A stretch of 64,000 bases of DNA, taken from contig CM043942.1 in the NCBI GenBank assembly GCA_014529385.2, positions 63,459,184 through 63,523,183 on the forward strand, read 5' to 3'. The notes beneath the pieces were generated by a model, which saw only the letters and a list, made by a program, of their open reading frames with translations, was not told the DNA's origin and did no database searches. Every line of letters starts with the position of its first letter. Within the stretch, counting starts at the first letter, position 1. Below, in pieces: positions 46,081 to 58,314 of this stretch. Position numbers and translations under genes: made by a program. Source of the stretch: Adiantum capillus-veneris (taxonomy: Eukaryota > Streptophyta > Polypodiopsida > Polypodiales > Pteridaceae).

Positions 46081-46995
46081 AGTAGCAAGCTAACACAAAT
46101 ACCATTTTTCAAAGCTCTCTTGTAAAGACACTTATTATTTTTGATAAATTGGAAATATTGTAACTCCTATTTTTCGAGTAAACCTTGTAATAGTTGAGCC
46201 ACGGCCACAAGTTTCCAGATTGTATCAACTTGTCATTACCTATCTTTAGTTAGAGCTCCCAAACTATTAGTTTTGACCACTAAAAACCTTGGCTAAGGTA
46301 TAATAGACAATTTTTGTAAGTTATTTGTAAGTTTTTGGATAATGAAATACACAGCGTGAGCTAACAGTGCTCACTTCTCTCCTTCTCGTGCTTCCTACTC
46401 CCTCCCCAGTTGTCACATTGCAATCGTGTTTGTTGCATTGCACTTGCAGGTAAGAGCTCTACGCATTGACATAAACACTTCACGATATTTCGTAGCTTTT
46501 GTCGCCAACCCGCGGCCTAATTTCATCATAAGTAGGAATTTATACTTCAAAATCAAAAACTAAGCGCATAAGCGGGGTATTGGGACATCATTGCTAAGCA
46601 TTTAGGTGCATTGTGGGTCGAAAACGACTAGGTCAAAATCCACTGCTGTTAATAATCGCGATTTTGACACTTGACCTAAAGTAGGATTTGAAACCATAAG
46701 CATGTGTGCTTAGGTCTTATAAACATGTCCTAGAAGTTTCATTACGTTTGGATGGCATTTGATGCTGTAAAGGATGTGATTTGTTTGCCGATGAGTGATT
46801 GGTTTTTGTTGATTTCAGTCACTTGAGTGTAACTTGAGTTAGATGCGAGTTGTTTGTTGTTTTTCGAAAGATTAACAACCTCTTGTAGCCTCTAAGCACT
46901 AGTCGAGTCAGCTTCGTCCCATGGATTGACAATTTAATCGTGGTTCTTGCTAAATCTGCAATAAGATAGGAGTGAGGTTAGACACCCGTACCACA
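46081..46995 (+). mobile_element. probable 5' LTR of element I (start uncertain)
   Basis: It ends ACCCGTACCACA directly before a tRNA-Asp type primer site. The start is not defined because no second LTR of this element remains in the window. It contains AATAATCGCGATTTT (46650), related to the leader palindromes. Confidence 0.55.
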
Positions 46996-47017
46996 TTTGG
47001 TGCCGTTGCCGGGGATC
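46996..47017 (+). other. primer-binding site (tRNA-Asp type), element I
   Basis: TTTGGTGCCGTTGCCGGGGA, one substitution from the TGGCGCCGTTGCCGGGG site complementary to tRNA-Asp and usual for Athila/Tat-type plant elements. Confidence 0.85.
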
Positions 47018-48958
47018 GAAGAGATCTGACTAGGGAAAAACACGAGTGTTTTGTGAAGTTATCCTTAACTTCCTTTAGGATCTCCTAGAGTACAAACTTT
47101 CTTTTAGAAACCTCATAGCTTAAGATTGTCGTCTTTTGCTGTGTAGAGGTGGCTTGGAATTAATTATACTTGTCGAGTGTCTTTAGGATTGTAGGATTGT
47201 AGAGCTAGATTAGGATTTTGAGAATGATTGATAGACGAGACAAATCTTAAGATCAATGCTCAGGAAACCATAAAAAATGAGAAAACGAGTGTTTGTGGAT
47301 ACTTTCCACAACCCCATTGCATGAGAACCTAGGAGTAGGGTAAGTAGGATCCGAGGTGGCTTTTAGAACATTGCTCTCTCTGAAAGAATCATTGTGAGTT
47401 TTATTTTTAGTGTAGAATTTCAAATCTACGGGTAAAAATAGCACGAAAAGACTCCAAACCACTCAATCCGACTGGAGAGTATGCTTAAAAGTTATATGCA
47501 CCAGTGGGTAAGTTTAAGGACACATTGAGGTAAAAGTTTTAAGAGTATACAAAAACTCAGATTATTTACTTTTTCTTGACATTTTAGGCCAAATTAAGTT
47601 TTGACTTGATTCATAGGCTTAAAAACAACTCATGAAAAGAATGTCCATGAAAAAAGTGCAAAAAATTATTCATTTTGGACATAAAGTAAATAATCACGAT
47701 TATTTACTTTCAACTCAAATTTGACCAAAGTTGATAGCACTGACTCATTGCATGTGTATAAACAACCTTTATAAAGGCACAAAAGATTTGGATCACCAAA
47801 CTGGCGAAAAACTGGGTGAAAACTAAAGTTTGTACTGACTTTTGAAAACTTGAGTGTAAATTGGAGAAAAAATTGTCCAAACTCAATGAAATTTGATTCA
47901 TAGGCTTGTATTAATGTGATAAACATGTGTACATGCTCTATTGATAAAAAAAGATGCAAAAATTTGCCAGTTGTAAATAATCGCGATTAATTACATCTGC
48001 CCTATTTTTCAACTTTTTGACCAAGTTGGCATACCACTAGCTTAACCATGTTGTAATAAGCCCACACACCAAATTTGGATCATTGGATTGAAAAATGTGA
48101 CCAAATTTGCAAAGTCAGTACGCGGACAAAAAATTGATGACCATTTGACCAAAAATAGTCCAAACTTGATGAAACTTGGCTAGAGACCTTAAGTTGAAGT
48201 GCTTTACAGATCCGTGTCAAGATTTGGGTAAAAACTTGCAAAAAATAGCCATAGTAAATAATCACGATTATTTACATCTGCTTCAAAAATTGGTATTCTT
48301 GCACATTTGGGCATACCACAAGGTCAAGCATATCAAGTAGACCACACAAATCAATTTTGGTGAAATTTGGATCACAAAAGTGAGACTTAAGCCAGATTCT
48401 TGAAACAAAGTCTGCGGACTCGAAACAGCTGATAAACTTGAACAAATTTTGTCCAAACTTGTTGAAACTTGTCCAAGGACCTTAACAGGTTGTACACTTG
48501 GCAAATCACGCCAAAAAGTGCAAAAAACTGACAAAAGTAAATATTTACTAATGCTACACAGAGCCATCAATTTGACTTTTGAACTTGTACAGTGTTAGAC
48601 CAACATAATACAAGGCCACCAAGAAATTTTGGGTTCAATCGGATCCAAATTGGTACATGTTCACTCGGTTTTCGAGTTGCAGATTAGTCCTTTGATTTTT
48701 GCCAAAGTCGAATTTGAACATTTCTAATGTTGATGCAATTAGCTCGATTTGCAGTGATACACATAGACGAATCATAATAGCTAGTAAAAACTATATAGTC
48801 TTTGGAGACGAATAGCTAACTTAATCAAATTTGTACAGGAATCAGGTTGCAGACAAGGAATCAGTAGCTTGACAGAAGTTGCAATCCAGTCAAGTGGAAG
48901 AAATTCACAACAAGTCAATCCAAAGGTATGTACTCTATCCAGGGCTTCATAAGTGTTT
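47018..48958 (+). other. long leader of element I with ~283-bp repeats
   Basis: Non-coding, 1.9 kb. Between about 47545 and 48560 at least three full diverged units of 281-287 bp each carry CCAAACTTG.TGAAACTTG-type text and end in a palindrome. Long 5' leaders are common in this lineage. Confidence 0.75.
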
Positions 48959-49846
48959 ATGAACCTTAGGTCTGGTCGTGTACTAGGAAATCAAGGCCTA
49001 TTTGGAGAAACCTCCAGTAGAGTATCCACTAAAGAAAGCGTGAATCAAAGCAATTCCTTGCACACTATCCATGAAGAAGTCTTAGATACTTTTTCAGATT
49101 CAACATCTGAAATGTCTTCCTATTCGACTCACTCAGAAACCGGAACGACAATGCGCTATAAGCATATACTCTCCTTTTATAAGACTAATCGCCATGGAAC
49201 TCAGGTTTACGTGGATCCTAACAAAGAGTATGCTATTCGCATTGATGACCATGGTATTGAGTTCAAAGAAGAAATCAGGGCTAACAAACAAGGAAAAACG
49301 TACATGGATCGAAACGAAACTCAGTATTTACAAGTCGAAGACCCTACCGTGATAGACAAATGGGGTTTAGAAGTAAATACCATAATTCCAGATATGGCAG
49401 CAAAAGAAGGACCACCAACTTTAAAATTCGAGGGATACGATCAAGTTGATTTGAAGCCCTTGAAACGACTTAATACTGATAATCCTAGGATCAGAGTCTA
49501 TTGTTGGGAGGATAGGAATGTAAAAGATCTTTTGTGGACTTCACATGACAAATTAGGACAACTAACGGTCGTGAAGATCATCTATATCTTCAAGATCAAA
49601 GATAAGGGATCATCAGATCTACCAACCTACCTGTTTAGGGATTGTTATAACAACAACTTTGTTATGATGACTCCTGAAGAGGTAGAACAAATCAAATACC
49701 AGGGATATTCCATAAGAGATTGGATATTGGGCCAAGGACTAGAGACTATTCCAAGAGACGTCGTGAGAGATCCTCTGAGAGTAAATTTAAGAAACCAAAA
49801 ACCGCCTCATAACGCAGAAAAATGGGTGACATTAAGGCCAATCTAG
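48959..49846 (+). CDS. ORF1 of element I, upstream of gag
   Basis: The ATG at 48959 (MNLRSGRVLGNQG) opens 295 uninterrupted codons. The protein has a Ser-rich N-terminal third, then a mixed alpha/beta region (KTNRHGTQVYVDPNKEYAIR; NPRIRVYCWEDRNVKDLLW; YLFRDCYNNNFVMMTPEEVE). No capsid or zinc-knuckle motif is present. Some Tat-lineage elements such as Ogre carry an extra ORF1 of unknown function before gag, so this may be a counterpart, though no sequence match can be claimed. It overlaps the gag start by 25 nt in another frame. Uninterrupted coding in an otherwise decayed element is noteworthy. It could also be an N-terminal gag extension split by an indel. Confidence 0.55.
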   Translation: MNLRSGRVLGNQGLFGETSSRVSTKESVNQSNSLHTIHEEVLDTFSDSTSEMSSYSTHSETGTTMRYKHILSFYKTNRHGTQVYVDPNKEYAIRIDDHGIEFKEEIRANKQGKTYMDRNETQYLQVEDPTVIDKWGLEVNTIIPDMAAKEGPPTLKFEGYDQVDLKPLKRLNTDNPRIRVYCWEDRNVKDLLWTSHDKLGQLTVVKIIYIFKIKDKGSSDLPTYLFRDCYNNNFVMMTPEEVEQIKYQGYSIRDWILGQGLETIPRDVVRDPLRVNLRNQKPPHNAEKWVTLRPI

Positions 49847-50754
49847 GGCTACATGAGTCACCATTTCCAACAAACGCGTTTGAAGGACTTGGAACAGGAC
49901 TAACTGCCAGGAGACCAGGAGTTGAACTAAATAGACGCATCAGACTAGCTGATTTTCAAAAATGGGTCAAAAAATATAGTGGATCAGGGGATCCATACGA
50001 CCACTTAGCAAGCTTTAAGCAAGTGCTAAGAGCAAAACGCATATTCGATTTTCATACTCAATTCAAAGGGTTTGGAATGACATTAGAAGGAAAAGCATTG
50101 ACATGGTTCCAAAACATCCCACCAAGCTCAATCATGGACTTGAACACATTAGCTCAAGGATTTGTAGCTGCTTGTTCCAAAACGGAGATCAAACACAATA
50201 CAGTAGCTCAAATCTACAGCTTTAAACAGAAACATGGTGAGTCTGTTAGGGATTGCGCGACTAAAATGAAACAATACATTGCCAGATGCCCAGGGCTAGA
50301 GATACCTGCGAAAGAACGACTAGTATCATTGTTTCTAGAGGGACTGCTAAACAAAGAATTTCATGGTATACTTTATAGCAAGAAGCATACAACCCTCGAA
50401 GAGTGTGTGTCAGATGTTATTGACTTAGGAGACAATTGTGATATTTCCAACGAAGAAGATGTCCCTAAGGATAACCAAAGTGAGAAAACAACATCCACTA
50501 AACGAGCACAAGTGGGAACAACTGCTGCAACACCATTTTCAGCCATAGAAGACATGCTCAAAAGGATGAATGACATGATGAATAACATACAAAAAGCACC
50601 TATGAGGGGACCAGGACAAGGGATACCTCAACAGGGACAACCAATTAGACCGCAAAAATGGTGTGCAATCGAGGATAAATGGACCAACCATGAGACCAAT
50701 GAGTGCTACTACCAACCAAAGTATGATGGGAATGTTCAGTACATGTGTCCATGA
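49822..50754 (+). CDS. gag (capsid part) of element I
   Basis: The ATG at 49822, inside the end of ORF1, opens 310 codons. The retrotransposon gag region is evident: FQKWVKKYSGSGDPYDHLASF, ALTWFQNIPPSSI, FVAACSKTE and GESVRDCATKMKQYIARC, the usual order of the PF03732-like capsid domain. Gag would assemble the particle in the cytoplasm. It ends at TGA 50752-50754 in a Cys-containing stretch; the frame continues as GHKDNP after the stop, so the TGA is probably a decayed Arg codon and the polyprotein once continued. Confidence 0.8.
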   Translation: MGDIKANLGLHESPFPTNAFEGLGTGLTARRPGVELNRRIRLADFQKWVKKYSGSGDPYDHLASFKQVLRAKRIFDFHTQFKGFGMTLEGKALTWFQNIPPSSIMDLNTLAQGFVAACSKTEIKHNTVAQIYSFKQKHGESVRDCATKMKQYIARCPGLEIPAKERLVSLFLEGLLNKEFHGILYSKKHTTLEECVSDVIDLGDNCDISNEEDVPKDNQSEKTTSTKRAQVGTTAATPFSAIEDMLKRMNDMMNNIQKAPMRGPGQGIPQQGQPIRPQKWCAIEDKWTNHETNECYYQPKYDGNVQYMCP

Positions 50755-52489
50755 GGCCACAAGGACAACCCATGTGTAGATACCAGCCTAACATGGCACC
50801 AGCTCAAAGAACATCGATGGGTATGGAAAGACCTCAACTGTGTTGGGTCAACAACCTTTGTATCTAGGACATAATACATTGCCTGTAAACTATATGCACC
50901 CAGAGGGAGTCATAGAGGAACAAGCACTAGTTCCTGTTACACCCTATGCAGAGCCTAGTCCATCTACAATAATGGTAGAAGGAGAATGGTATAATTCACA
51001 TCCATCACCAATGGAAGAGCCTATGACTTATACTCCACCAGAGCTCACACCAATGTATTATGTAGCTAACCCAGGTGTTAGACCTCCTATGGTAAGACCC
51101 ATGAATAATCCTAGAACGAGAAACTGTCATAACTGTGGTGCAGATGATCATTGGAAAAACGAACGCCCAGAGCCTGACAAAAACCTCAAGCCAATTGAAG
51201 CTTGCATACAATGTTGCAAAAAGGGAGGAAACTTCCTGGAAGATTGTCCTAAAAATCCTTTAAACAAGGATAAAACAGTAGTAAACGTAGTCCAACTGAT
51301 ACCTAGTAGCTCATCTGAGAGTGAACTGATTGTTCCAATCAAGGTAATCACTAGAGCCCAAGCTAAGAAAAAGAAACATAACTCCTCCGATGATTCAGAG
51401 AATACAAAAATTGCATTTCAAAATACCAAAAGAAGTAGAAGCAAAAGGTATGAGATTAGAAGGCAAAAACAAAAGGCTGAAATCGAGGAGAAAGCAAAGA
51501 AGCTATTCCAGGAAAAGGTGAAAGAAACTGGAAGCGAAATCAAAGAAACAACCTTGAAATATGGAGGATCAATTTTGGTTGATAAAATTTTTGAGTCTAT
51601 TAATGCAACCTTGGAAGCCTACCAAGCAGGACTTTAGGCAAGCCAAAACATGGAAAACAAATGGAAAAACTTTCCTTCTGCAGACATGGAAGCAGCTAAG
51701 CTTGAAGCTTATCAAAATTTGGTAAAAGTCACGCAAGAAATGCTGGGAAAACAAAAACCCAAGCTGGAAAGTATGGCAAAACCTGAGGAGCTTGTGGTAA
51801 GAGACACTAAAGAAAAATCCAAAGTGGTGGTAGAACCCCACCTTGAAACAAAATCACCAGAACTTATAGTGCCGGACAACGAAGATGCCTTAGACGGAAT
51901 TCCATTCATAGAGGAAGACTAGCCAGGACATTTATGGGAAAAATTTAGAGAGATCAATGATGGGAGCCTAACTCTAAAGTCGGCTCCTATAGAGAAAGTT
52001 TGGTTAGACAACCTACCTACTGAGGACATAGATGTACAATCCTTGTATGAGGATTGCGGACTTGAAGCTTTAGGAATGTCGAAACCATTGACCTTGAAAA
52101 CATTATCCTCTTACATGGGAGATAATGAAGATGAATCCATAGTGTGTAAGAACACTGAATTAAAAAGAGCAGAACAGACCCTAGAAGTAGACAACATTCA
52201 TTCAATCATGTCTACACCCATCCAATGCACTCTTACTTTGGGAGAAATGTTAAAACTCAGACCATATTTATGGAATGATCTACAAAAATCCCTAGACAAG
52301 GTGGGGATAACGGGGCTAATCTCAAAAAAATTAAAAAAATTGAAACACGAAATAGATAACAAAGAGATTCGATCTGTTTTAATGAACAAAGTTGAAGAAT
52401 ACTACGAAGGGGAAGAAGGAAACACCACCCTTCCAGTGAAATATAATGACATTGAAACCAAGCAGTACGCGATAGTGGGGCAGGCATAG
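50755..52489 (+). pseudogene. gag C-terminal part and linker of element I
   Basis: Three open stretches (50840-51637, 51650-51922, 52043-52489) separated by single stops or shifts. The first has two degenerate zinc knuckles (CHNCGADDHWKNE lacking its last Cys, and CIQCCKKGGNFLEDC). The rest is a Lys/Glu-rich linker (KRYEIRRQKQKAEIEEKAKK) and an acidic segment leading to the protease. Such long charged spacers occur in gag-pro junctions of this lineage; no independent domain is recognised. Confidence 0.6.
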
Positions 52490-52900
52490 CCATAGCCACG
52501 AAAGCAGTATATGAATCTTGGGCCAGCCAGCCATTAGACAAACTCAAATGAAATTGCAATTGGGGCTGATGGACACATTGAAAGACCATTAGGGCTACTT
52601 GAAAAAGTGATAGTTAATTTCTGTGGGATTGAATATCAACACACTTTTGCCATAGTAGACTTTGGAAAAAAGCTCAATTACAAAATCATATTGGGAAGAA
52701 CTTTCATGCGACAGGTACAACTTATCCAAGATTGGGAAAACAATTATCTGTACTTGAAGCAAGTGGGATCTATAACAAGGGTTAATCTAAAATATCACAC
52801 TTATAGAGATGTCATGAAAAAGTCCATACAAGAGTTTGATTCAGTTTCTTTGGCTGAAACTAAGCTTCCATCATGGTTGAACAAAGACACTCCTATTTGA
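52470..52900 (+). pseudogene. aspartic protease of element I, active site lost
   Basis: Upstream text reads KQYAIV directly followed by a shifted GAGIAIATKAVYESW: a small deletion has removed the D-S of the expected D-S-G and shifted the frame. Further on, VIVNFCGIEYQHTFAIVDF and YKIILGRTFMRQV (the ILGR flap/C-terminal motif) are intact in the frame ending at 52900. The enzyme would have cut Gag-Pol; this copy cannot. Confidence 0.75.
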
Positions 52901-53929
52901 ACGTGCGGAGCTTCAAAAAACGGAAGCTTAAAATGAGAAGAATGTATCTTAGAGAGGGATTGCACAGATGAAGCATATGTACCTGAACCCTTTCCGGAAC
53001 ATTTGTTTGAGCCATTTGAGTGGACTCAAATTTTAGCGACATTGGATGTATGTGTGAATATGTCTATGCCTACTCAATTTTACAATGAGGATGGCTATGA
53101 CATAATTCCCATCCAAATGATTTCAATCCTCCACATTGAAGATGAAATTAAGAAACCTAAGGACTTGATGAAAGCTCAACAAGTCTTTTCAAACCTCTAC
53201 TACGATGCAACAGGTGAGTTAGAAGAACACTCAACTACCTCAGAAGATTCGGGGTCAGAAAAAGAACATGTGAGAGCTAAGCTACTCATGAAAGGAGGGG
53301 AGGAAAAGTTTTTTGACTTTCCTAATCAGAAACCGAGAAGACAGAAATGGTATAGACGAAAAAGAGACACCAAAAACGTGAAAGCTAAACCTATGCCATC
53401 AGTCTCCAGTAGAACACAGTTCCTGATGCAAATAGATGCACATGATTGTGCAAGGACAAAATCATTGGTAGATATCCTTCAAATGAAAATCCAAAAATGT
53501 CAAAAACATCGAGAAAAACGAGGAAGGATACTCAAACAAAACCAAAAAAATAGGAAAAGGAGTCAATCATGACACAAGTTGAGTGTAAAAAGAAGTATCA
53601 AGAGCTGAAAAAAGCTCTAAAGGAGATATATACAACCGAAATGGAAACCACAGTAGAGGATGGTAAAGATGTAATGAGTGTTCCAGGCCATTACAAAAAG
53701 TATACTCTCCAAGACACCTGCTAGAGAACTACAAAAACAAGGCGAGTCCTATGAAGGTCCTGAAAACGCGAAAAAGATAGATTTGGCTGAACCAGGAGAG
53801 GAGCCTAGGCCTGCTGCCTACATTGCAAATGACCTAACAGAAGAAGAAGAAGAGCTTTTGATGAGCTTACTAAAAGAATACTGAGATCTCAAGGGTGTTG
53901 ATCCAGAAATCTGCCAACATACCATACCC
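52901..53929 (+). pseudogene. protease-RT spacer of element I
   Basis: Open stretches at 53003-53572 and 53678-53884 encode acidic and then Arg/Lys-rich sequence (KPRRQKWYRRKRDT). The second ends just before the RT with EEEELLMSLLKEY followed by TGA. No catalytic domain. Confidence 0.55.
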
Positions 53930-54511
53930 ATGAGAGATGATGTGAAACCAAGTAGGCAAAGGCCATACACATACAATAAAACATTTGCCATGAAGATCAA
54001 AGAAGAGATTGAGAAACTAAAGGAAGCTGAATTCATTTACAAAATTGAATACACAGATTGGGTATCTCCAATTGTGGTAGTACCCAAGAATAATGGAAAA
54101 TTACGAGTGTGTGTCAATCTCAAAAAAGTGAATGTAGCTACCATTAGAGATAACTTTCCTCTTCCAATCATTGAGCATGTTTTAGAAGGAGTTGCAGGAA
54201 AAGAAGCTTACAACTTTTTAGATGGCTTTTGGGGATACGATCAACTTTTGGTTGACCAAAAAGATCAGCATAAAACTGCTTTTGCAACGGAATGGGATAT
54301 TTTTGCCTATCGGGTTATGCCTTTTGGGGCTCTTGCCACATTTCAGAGATTGATGAGCCATGCTTTTAAAGAATATCTTAGGAATTTCTTGGAAGTATAT
54401 ATGGATGACCTGTGTGCACATTCATCAATCCAGGCTGATCATTTTGAACACCTCAAAAAGGTATTCGAGAAATGTAGACTTTATAGGATTTGCTTAAATC
54501 CTAAAAAGTGA
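53930..54511 (+). pseudogene. reverse transcriptase of element I
   Basis: RT motifs in order: EEIEKLKEAEFI, WVSPIVVVPKNNGKLRVCVN, YNFLDGFWGYDQ (D of motif A), MPFGALATFQRLM and the catalytic VYMDDL near 54397. It stops at TGA 54509-54511 after CLNPKK, where RT normally continues into TFMGR, which is present in the same frame directly after the stop. The RT core is thus complete apart from scattered substitutions. Confidence 0.85.
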
Positions 54512-54517
54512 ACATTC

Positions 54518-55200
54518 ATGGGTAGACAAGAAAAAATTCTTGGACATATAGTGTCTAAAAATGGCATAGCTATTGATATGGATAAAATTCATGTCATTGC
54601 TGATTTGCCTAGACCAACAACAGTCAAGGGGGTTCAAGCCTTCATGGGGCATTATGGATATTACAGATGGTTCATTTACATGTACGCTATAATTGCAAAA
54701 CCCATGTATAGCTTGATTACACACTTTGAGTGGACTGAGGTATGGAAACAATCCTTCATGAAGCTTAAGAAAGCTCTCACCTCAACTCCAATATTGAAAG
54801 CACCAGATTGGAATAAGATATTCCACATACATGTAGATGCTTCCAATTTTGCCATTGGGTGTATACTAGCTCAACCAGGAGATGGGAAAATTGACTTTCC
54901 TATTTTTTATGCTAGTCGACAGTTGAACATGGCAGAAAAGAATTATACCACCACTGATAGGGACGGATTATGAATGATCTATGCCGTAAAAAAGTATAGA
55001 TATTACCTATTAGCAAACAAATTTGTGTTCTTCATGGACTACCAAGCCTTGTTGTACTTGGTTAACAAGCCATGCAGCACATGAAGAATAGTGAGATGGT
55101 TCATCATTCTTCTAGAATTTGATTTCACTGTGGTTGTAAAAAAGGGCACTACTCATCAAAGAGCAGATCATTTGTCAAGGATTGTTTCAGGGGAACCACC
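54518..55200 (+). pseudogene. RT connection and RNase H of element I
   Basis: GHIVSKNGIAID and FMGHYGYYRWFI are connection-domain blocks. RNase H shows HVDASNFAIGCILAQ with the first Asp, YASRQLNMAEKNYTTTDRDGL and the HLSRI-type end (ADHLSRIVSG at about 55175). Two TGA codons (54971-54973 and 55081-55083) interrupt the frame. Confidence 0.8.
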
Positions 55201-56619
55201 CAAAGGAGTAGATTATGATCTAACCGATGCCTATCTGTTCTCCGTGGAAATGATATCTCGATGGTCAGAAAATATGGTATCATTGATGACCATAGCTCAA
55301 GTGGATTCACAAATACCACTTTCTATTACAGTCGGATTAATTGAGCAATCGACTATGTATCAATTACTAGTTGGTGGGCTATACAAAAGAAACCGAGATG
55401 GAATATTGCTCTTATACATTAATCCTGAAGAGAAAAACCAATACCTGAGTCAAGTATATATTATCGTAGTAGGACTTCACTTTGCGGAAGACCAAACTAT
55501 GCAAAGGATCTTGAGACTTGGAGGAATTTGGTTCGCTCTTTCGTCAAGGATTGTCTTTAGTGTCAAAAAAAAACACCCATACCTTATGTAACATTGTTTC
55601 AAATGTCGCATGTTCCTAAGTGGAGTAACTATCTAGTCACTTACTTGTCGAGCCGAACATTTCCTCAGGATATGAGTAAACGCCATCAAAGAACAATTGA
55701 AACAGAAGCAAGAGACTATGCTCTTAACTGAAATCAATTGTATTGAAGAGGTAAGGATCAACATTTGTGGCTTTGTGCAAATGAAGACAAGTATATTCCG
55801 ATTATAGAGCAAGCACATGCTGGATTAGCTGGAGGTCACTTTTCTAGTGAGACCACTGCAAGAGCAATCTTAATGGCAGGCATATGGTGGCCAACACTTT
55901 TTGCAGATGACAAAGAATATGTTCGAAGATGTGATGCTTGTCAACGAGAAAAAATGCCAACACGAGTAGATAGCATGCCCTTAAGACCAATGATGGGAGC
56001 TAGAGCTTTCGTAAAATGGGGTATAGACTTTGTTGGGCCAATACAACCACCTGCTTATAGAACCCAAGCTCAATATATCATTGTAGCTATAGACATTTGA
56101 CTAAGTGGGCCGAGGCTAAAGCAACTCAAAATAATGATGTCAGAACCATTACCACATTCTTATATGAGTATGTGTTCACAAGATATGGACTGCCAATAGA
56201 TATTGTTAATGATAGGGGAACTCATTTCCTCAATGAGGTAATAGAGTATCTGCTTAATGAATTTATGGTCATCCTATCATCCACAAGCAAACAGACAAGC
56301 TGAGCATACAAATAAGATTCTTAGCTCGGTTTTGATTAAAGTGTTTAGTTCAGGAATAACAGACTCGGAAATGAATCTCCATGCTGCTCTTTGGGCTTAT
56401 CGACTTTCATTCAAAACAACTTTAAATGCTACACCCTTTAACCTTGTTTATGGTCTTGATAGCATACTGCCAATAGAATTTCTATTGCCGACACTAAGGG
56501 TAGCAAAAAATCTTGAGTGGACTGGACATGAATTGTCAGAAAGACTTGAAGATTTAGAGAAGCTAGATGAGCAAAGGCTAACTGTTGTAGCTCACATCTA
56601 TGCACAAAAGTGGAAATAA
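55201..56619 (+). pseudogene. integrase of element I, N-terminal and core
   Basis: HHCC zinc domain from 55765 (HAGLAGGHFS, CDACQ). Core Asp in WGIDFVGPIQPP near 56022. A one-base deletion at about 56097 makes a TGA, and the frame continues with KWAEAKATQN, second Asp in NDRGTHFLNE and Glu in NRQAEHTNKIL, the latter after a small deletion near 56270. Ends at TAA 56617-56619, followed by readable FFDSYLI before the solo LTR insertion at 56657. Related to the fragment at 1410-2199. Confidence 0.85.
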
Positions 56620-56656
56620 AAACAATTTTTTGATTCCTATCTAATTACAAAAATCT

Positions 56657-58314
56657 TGACATTAAATATAATATCTAACCAACCCAAATGATTTTCTCAT
56701 ATTAAACTGATCATTCAATGTGGGATAATAAACGCGAACAAGGGTTAGAATATAGACATGTGCTTATGGATCTATCTCAACACGGGGCCAATGGTAAAGG
56801 GGCTCAAATGAGAGATGGTCTGTCAAAGAGCAAGGTCAACTAATGGAGCTTAAAAGACCTTAGGGTTAGCTTCATTAAAGGACTCCAATGGTTAGTGTTA
56901 AAAGTACTTTGACCTTAGGCAAGCTAGGGCTGAGCTTGAGGTGGAAACCCGACCTAAACTTGCCTTTGACCTTAAGTAAGCTAGGGCTGAGCTTGAGGTG
57001 GAAACCCGACCTAAACTTGCCTTTGACCTTAGGCAAGCTAGGGCTGAGTTTGAGGTGGGAACTCCACCTAAGGTGCTTTTCATGCTTGATGACTAAGGTA
57101 CTTGAGGTTCTTGTCATATTTAATGAGGACGATGCTTGAGAAGCTTCCCATGCATGGGGGGTAAGGTGCTTGAGTCAAAAAGAGACCCTATAAACTTAAT
57201 GAGGAAGGTGCTTGAGAAGCTTCCTATGTATGAAAGTCCCAAAGTTGGGGGAATCTTTGACCTAACCTTCCACTCACCTAAAGGGCACTCCTTTTCTCAA
57301 AGGGCACATGGGACACATGTCAGATTCTCCTTAAGCTTAACCACATGGTGTGCTTGAATGCTACTGGTTAGGCTAACGAGGGGTCCAATGAGCTTCTAAT
57401 TACATCCAACAAATATCTAGATATTTTCAAGCTCTCTCTCTCTCTCTCTAAGGGGTAAGAAGGACACTTGTCAAAAGACTACCCATGTACTTGAATGCAT
57501 GTTGCATGTGATTGGCTAGGGGGAGAGGGGTCCAATGAGCTTGCAGCATGTGACAAAGTCACAAATCGCCCCAAGAAAGCAAGGGGGGTGCTAGGGGGAT
57601 ATACACCACACACACACACTCATTTGGGGGAGCCATTCTCACTTGGTGAAAGTTGAGGAACTCCACCTCCTTCTTCAAGCTTGTGAGAAGTGAGAGCCTA
57701 CACCAACACTCTTGGCTATGGAATGCAAATCCAACCAAGAGCCATGCTTCAATGCTTAAGCTTGCCATCTTCGCCATCTTCATTACTATGCTATTATGTA
57801 TGCTAGCAAGAAGAGTAATGATAAGTGAGGAACTATTTCTTTCTCCTATGGAATGTTTCTTCTTCCTCTTCCCTATCCTCATTCCCCGCTAGTTCTCTCC
57901 ACCTTCGACTGTGTTTGAGGCCTTGGGACTGAGGCTTGGGATAGTTAATGCTTGCTACAAAGTTTATGTTTTGCTTGTGATGCATGAAGCTTTCCATCTT
58001 CATTGCATCACCTAGGTCACAAGGAACTCAAAGATTGTATTGTACCAAGTCTCTCTTGATGGGAGAAACTATAATACAAATGCCTATTGGAGGGGGGGCT
58101 GGCTCCGTATAAATCCGGTCCTCAACTATTGTCATGTTCTCTAAACTCTATCTCTTGCAAAAGTATTGTTCATGCCAAGTTAACTAAGTACCATGATTAT
58201 GTTGCTACCATCAATTAAGTTCACCCGCTATGCTCACCAAGTAATCTCACAAAAGTGCTTCATCTACTTTCCTAATTTCGCTACCCTCAAAATTCATAGG
58301 CCATTTCCATTACA
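56657..58314 (+). mobile_element. solo LTR F5, 1658 bp
   Basis: TGACATTAAATATAATATC to GGCCATTTCCATTACA, flanked on both sides by AATCT (56652-56656 and 58315-58319). It is inserted in the integrase reading frame of element I, whose text resumes at the right border. Contains a 60-bp tandem repeat at 56920-57060. Confidence 0.95.
56920..57075. repeat. 60-bp tandem repeat in LTR F5
   Basis: Three units containing AAGCTAGGGCTGAGCTTGAG followed by GTGGAAACCCGACC. The corresponding part of F1 and F2 has shorter CAAGCACC-type repeats. Confidence 0.9.
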
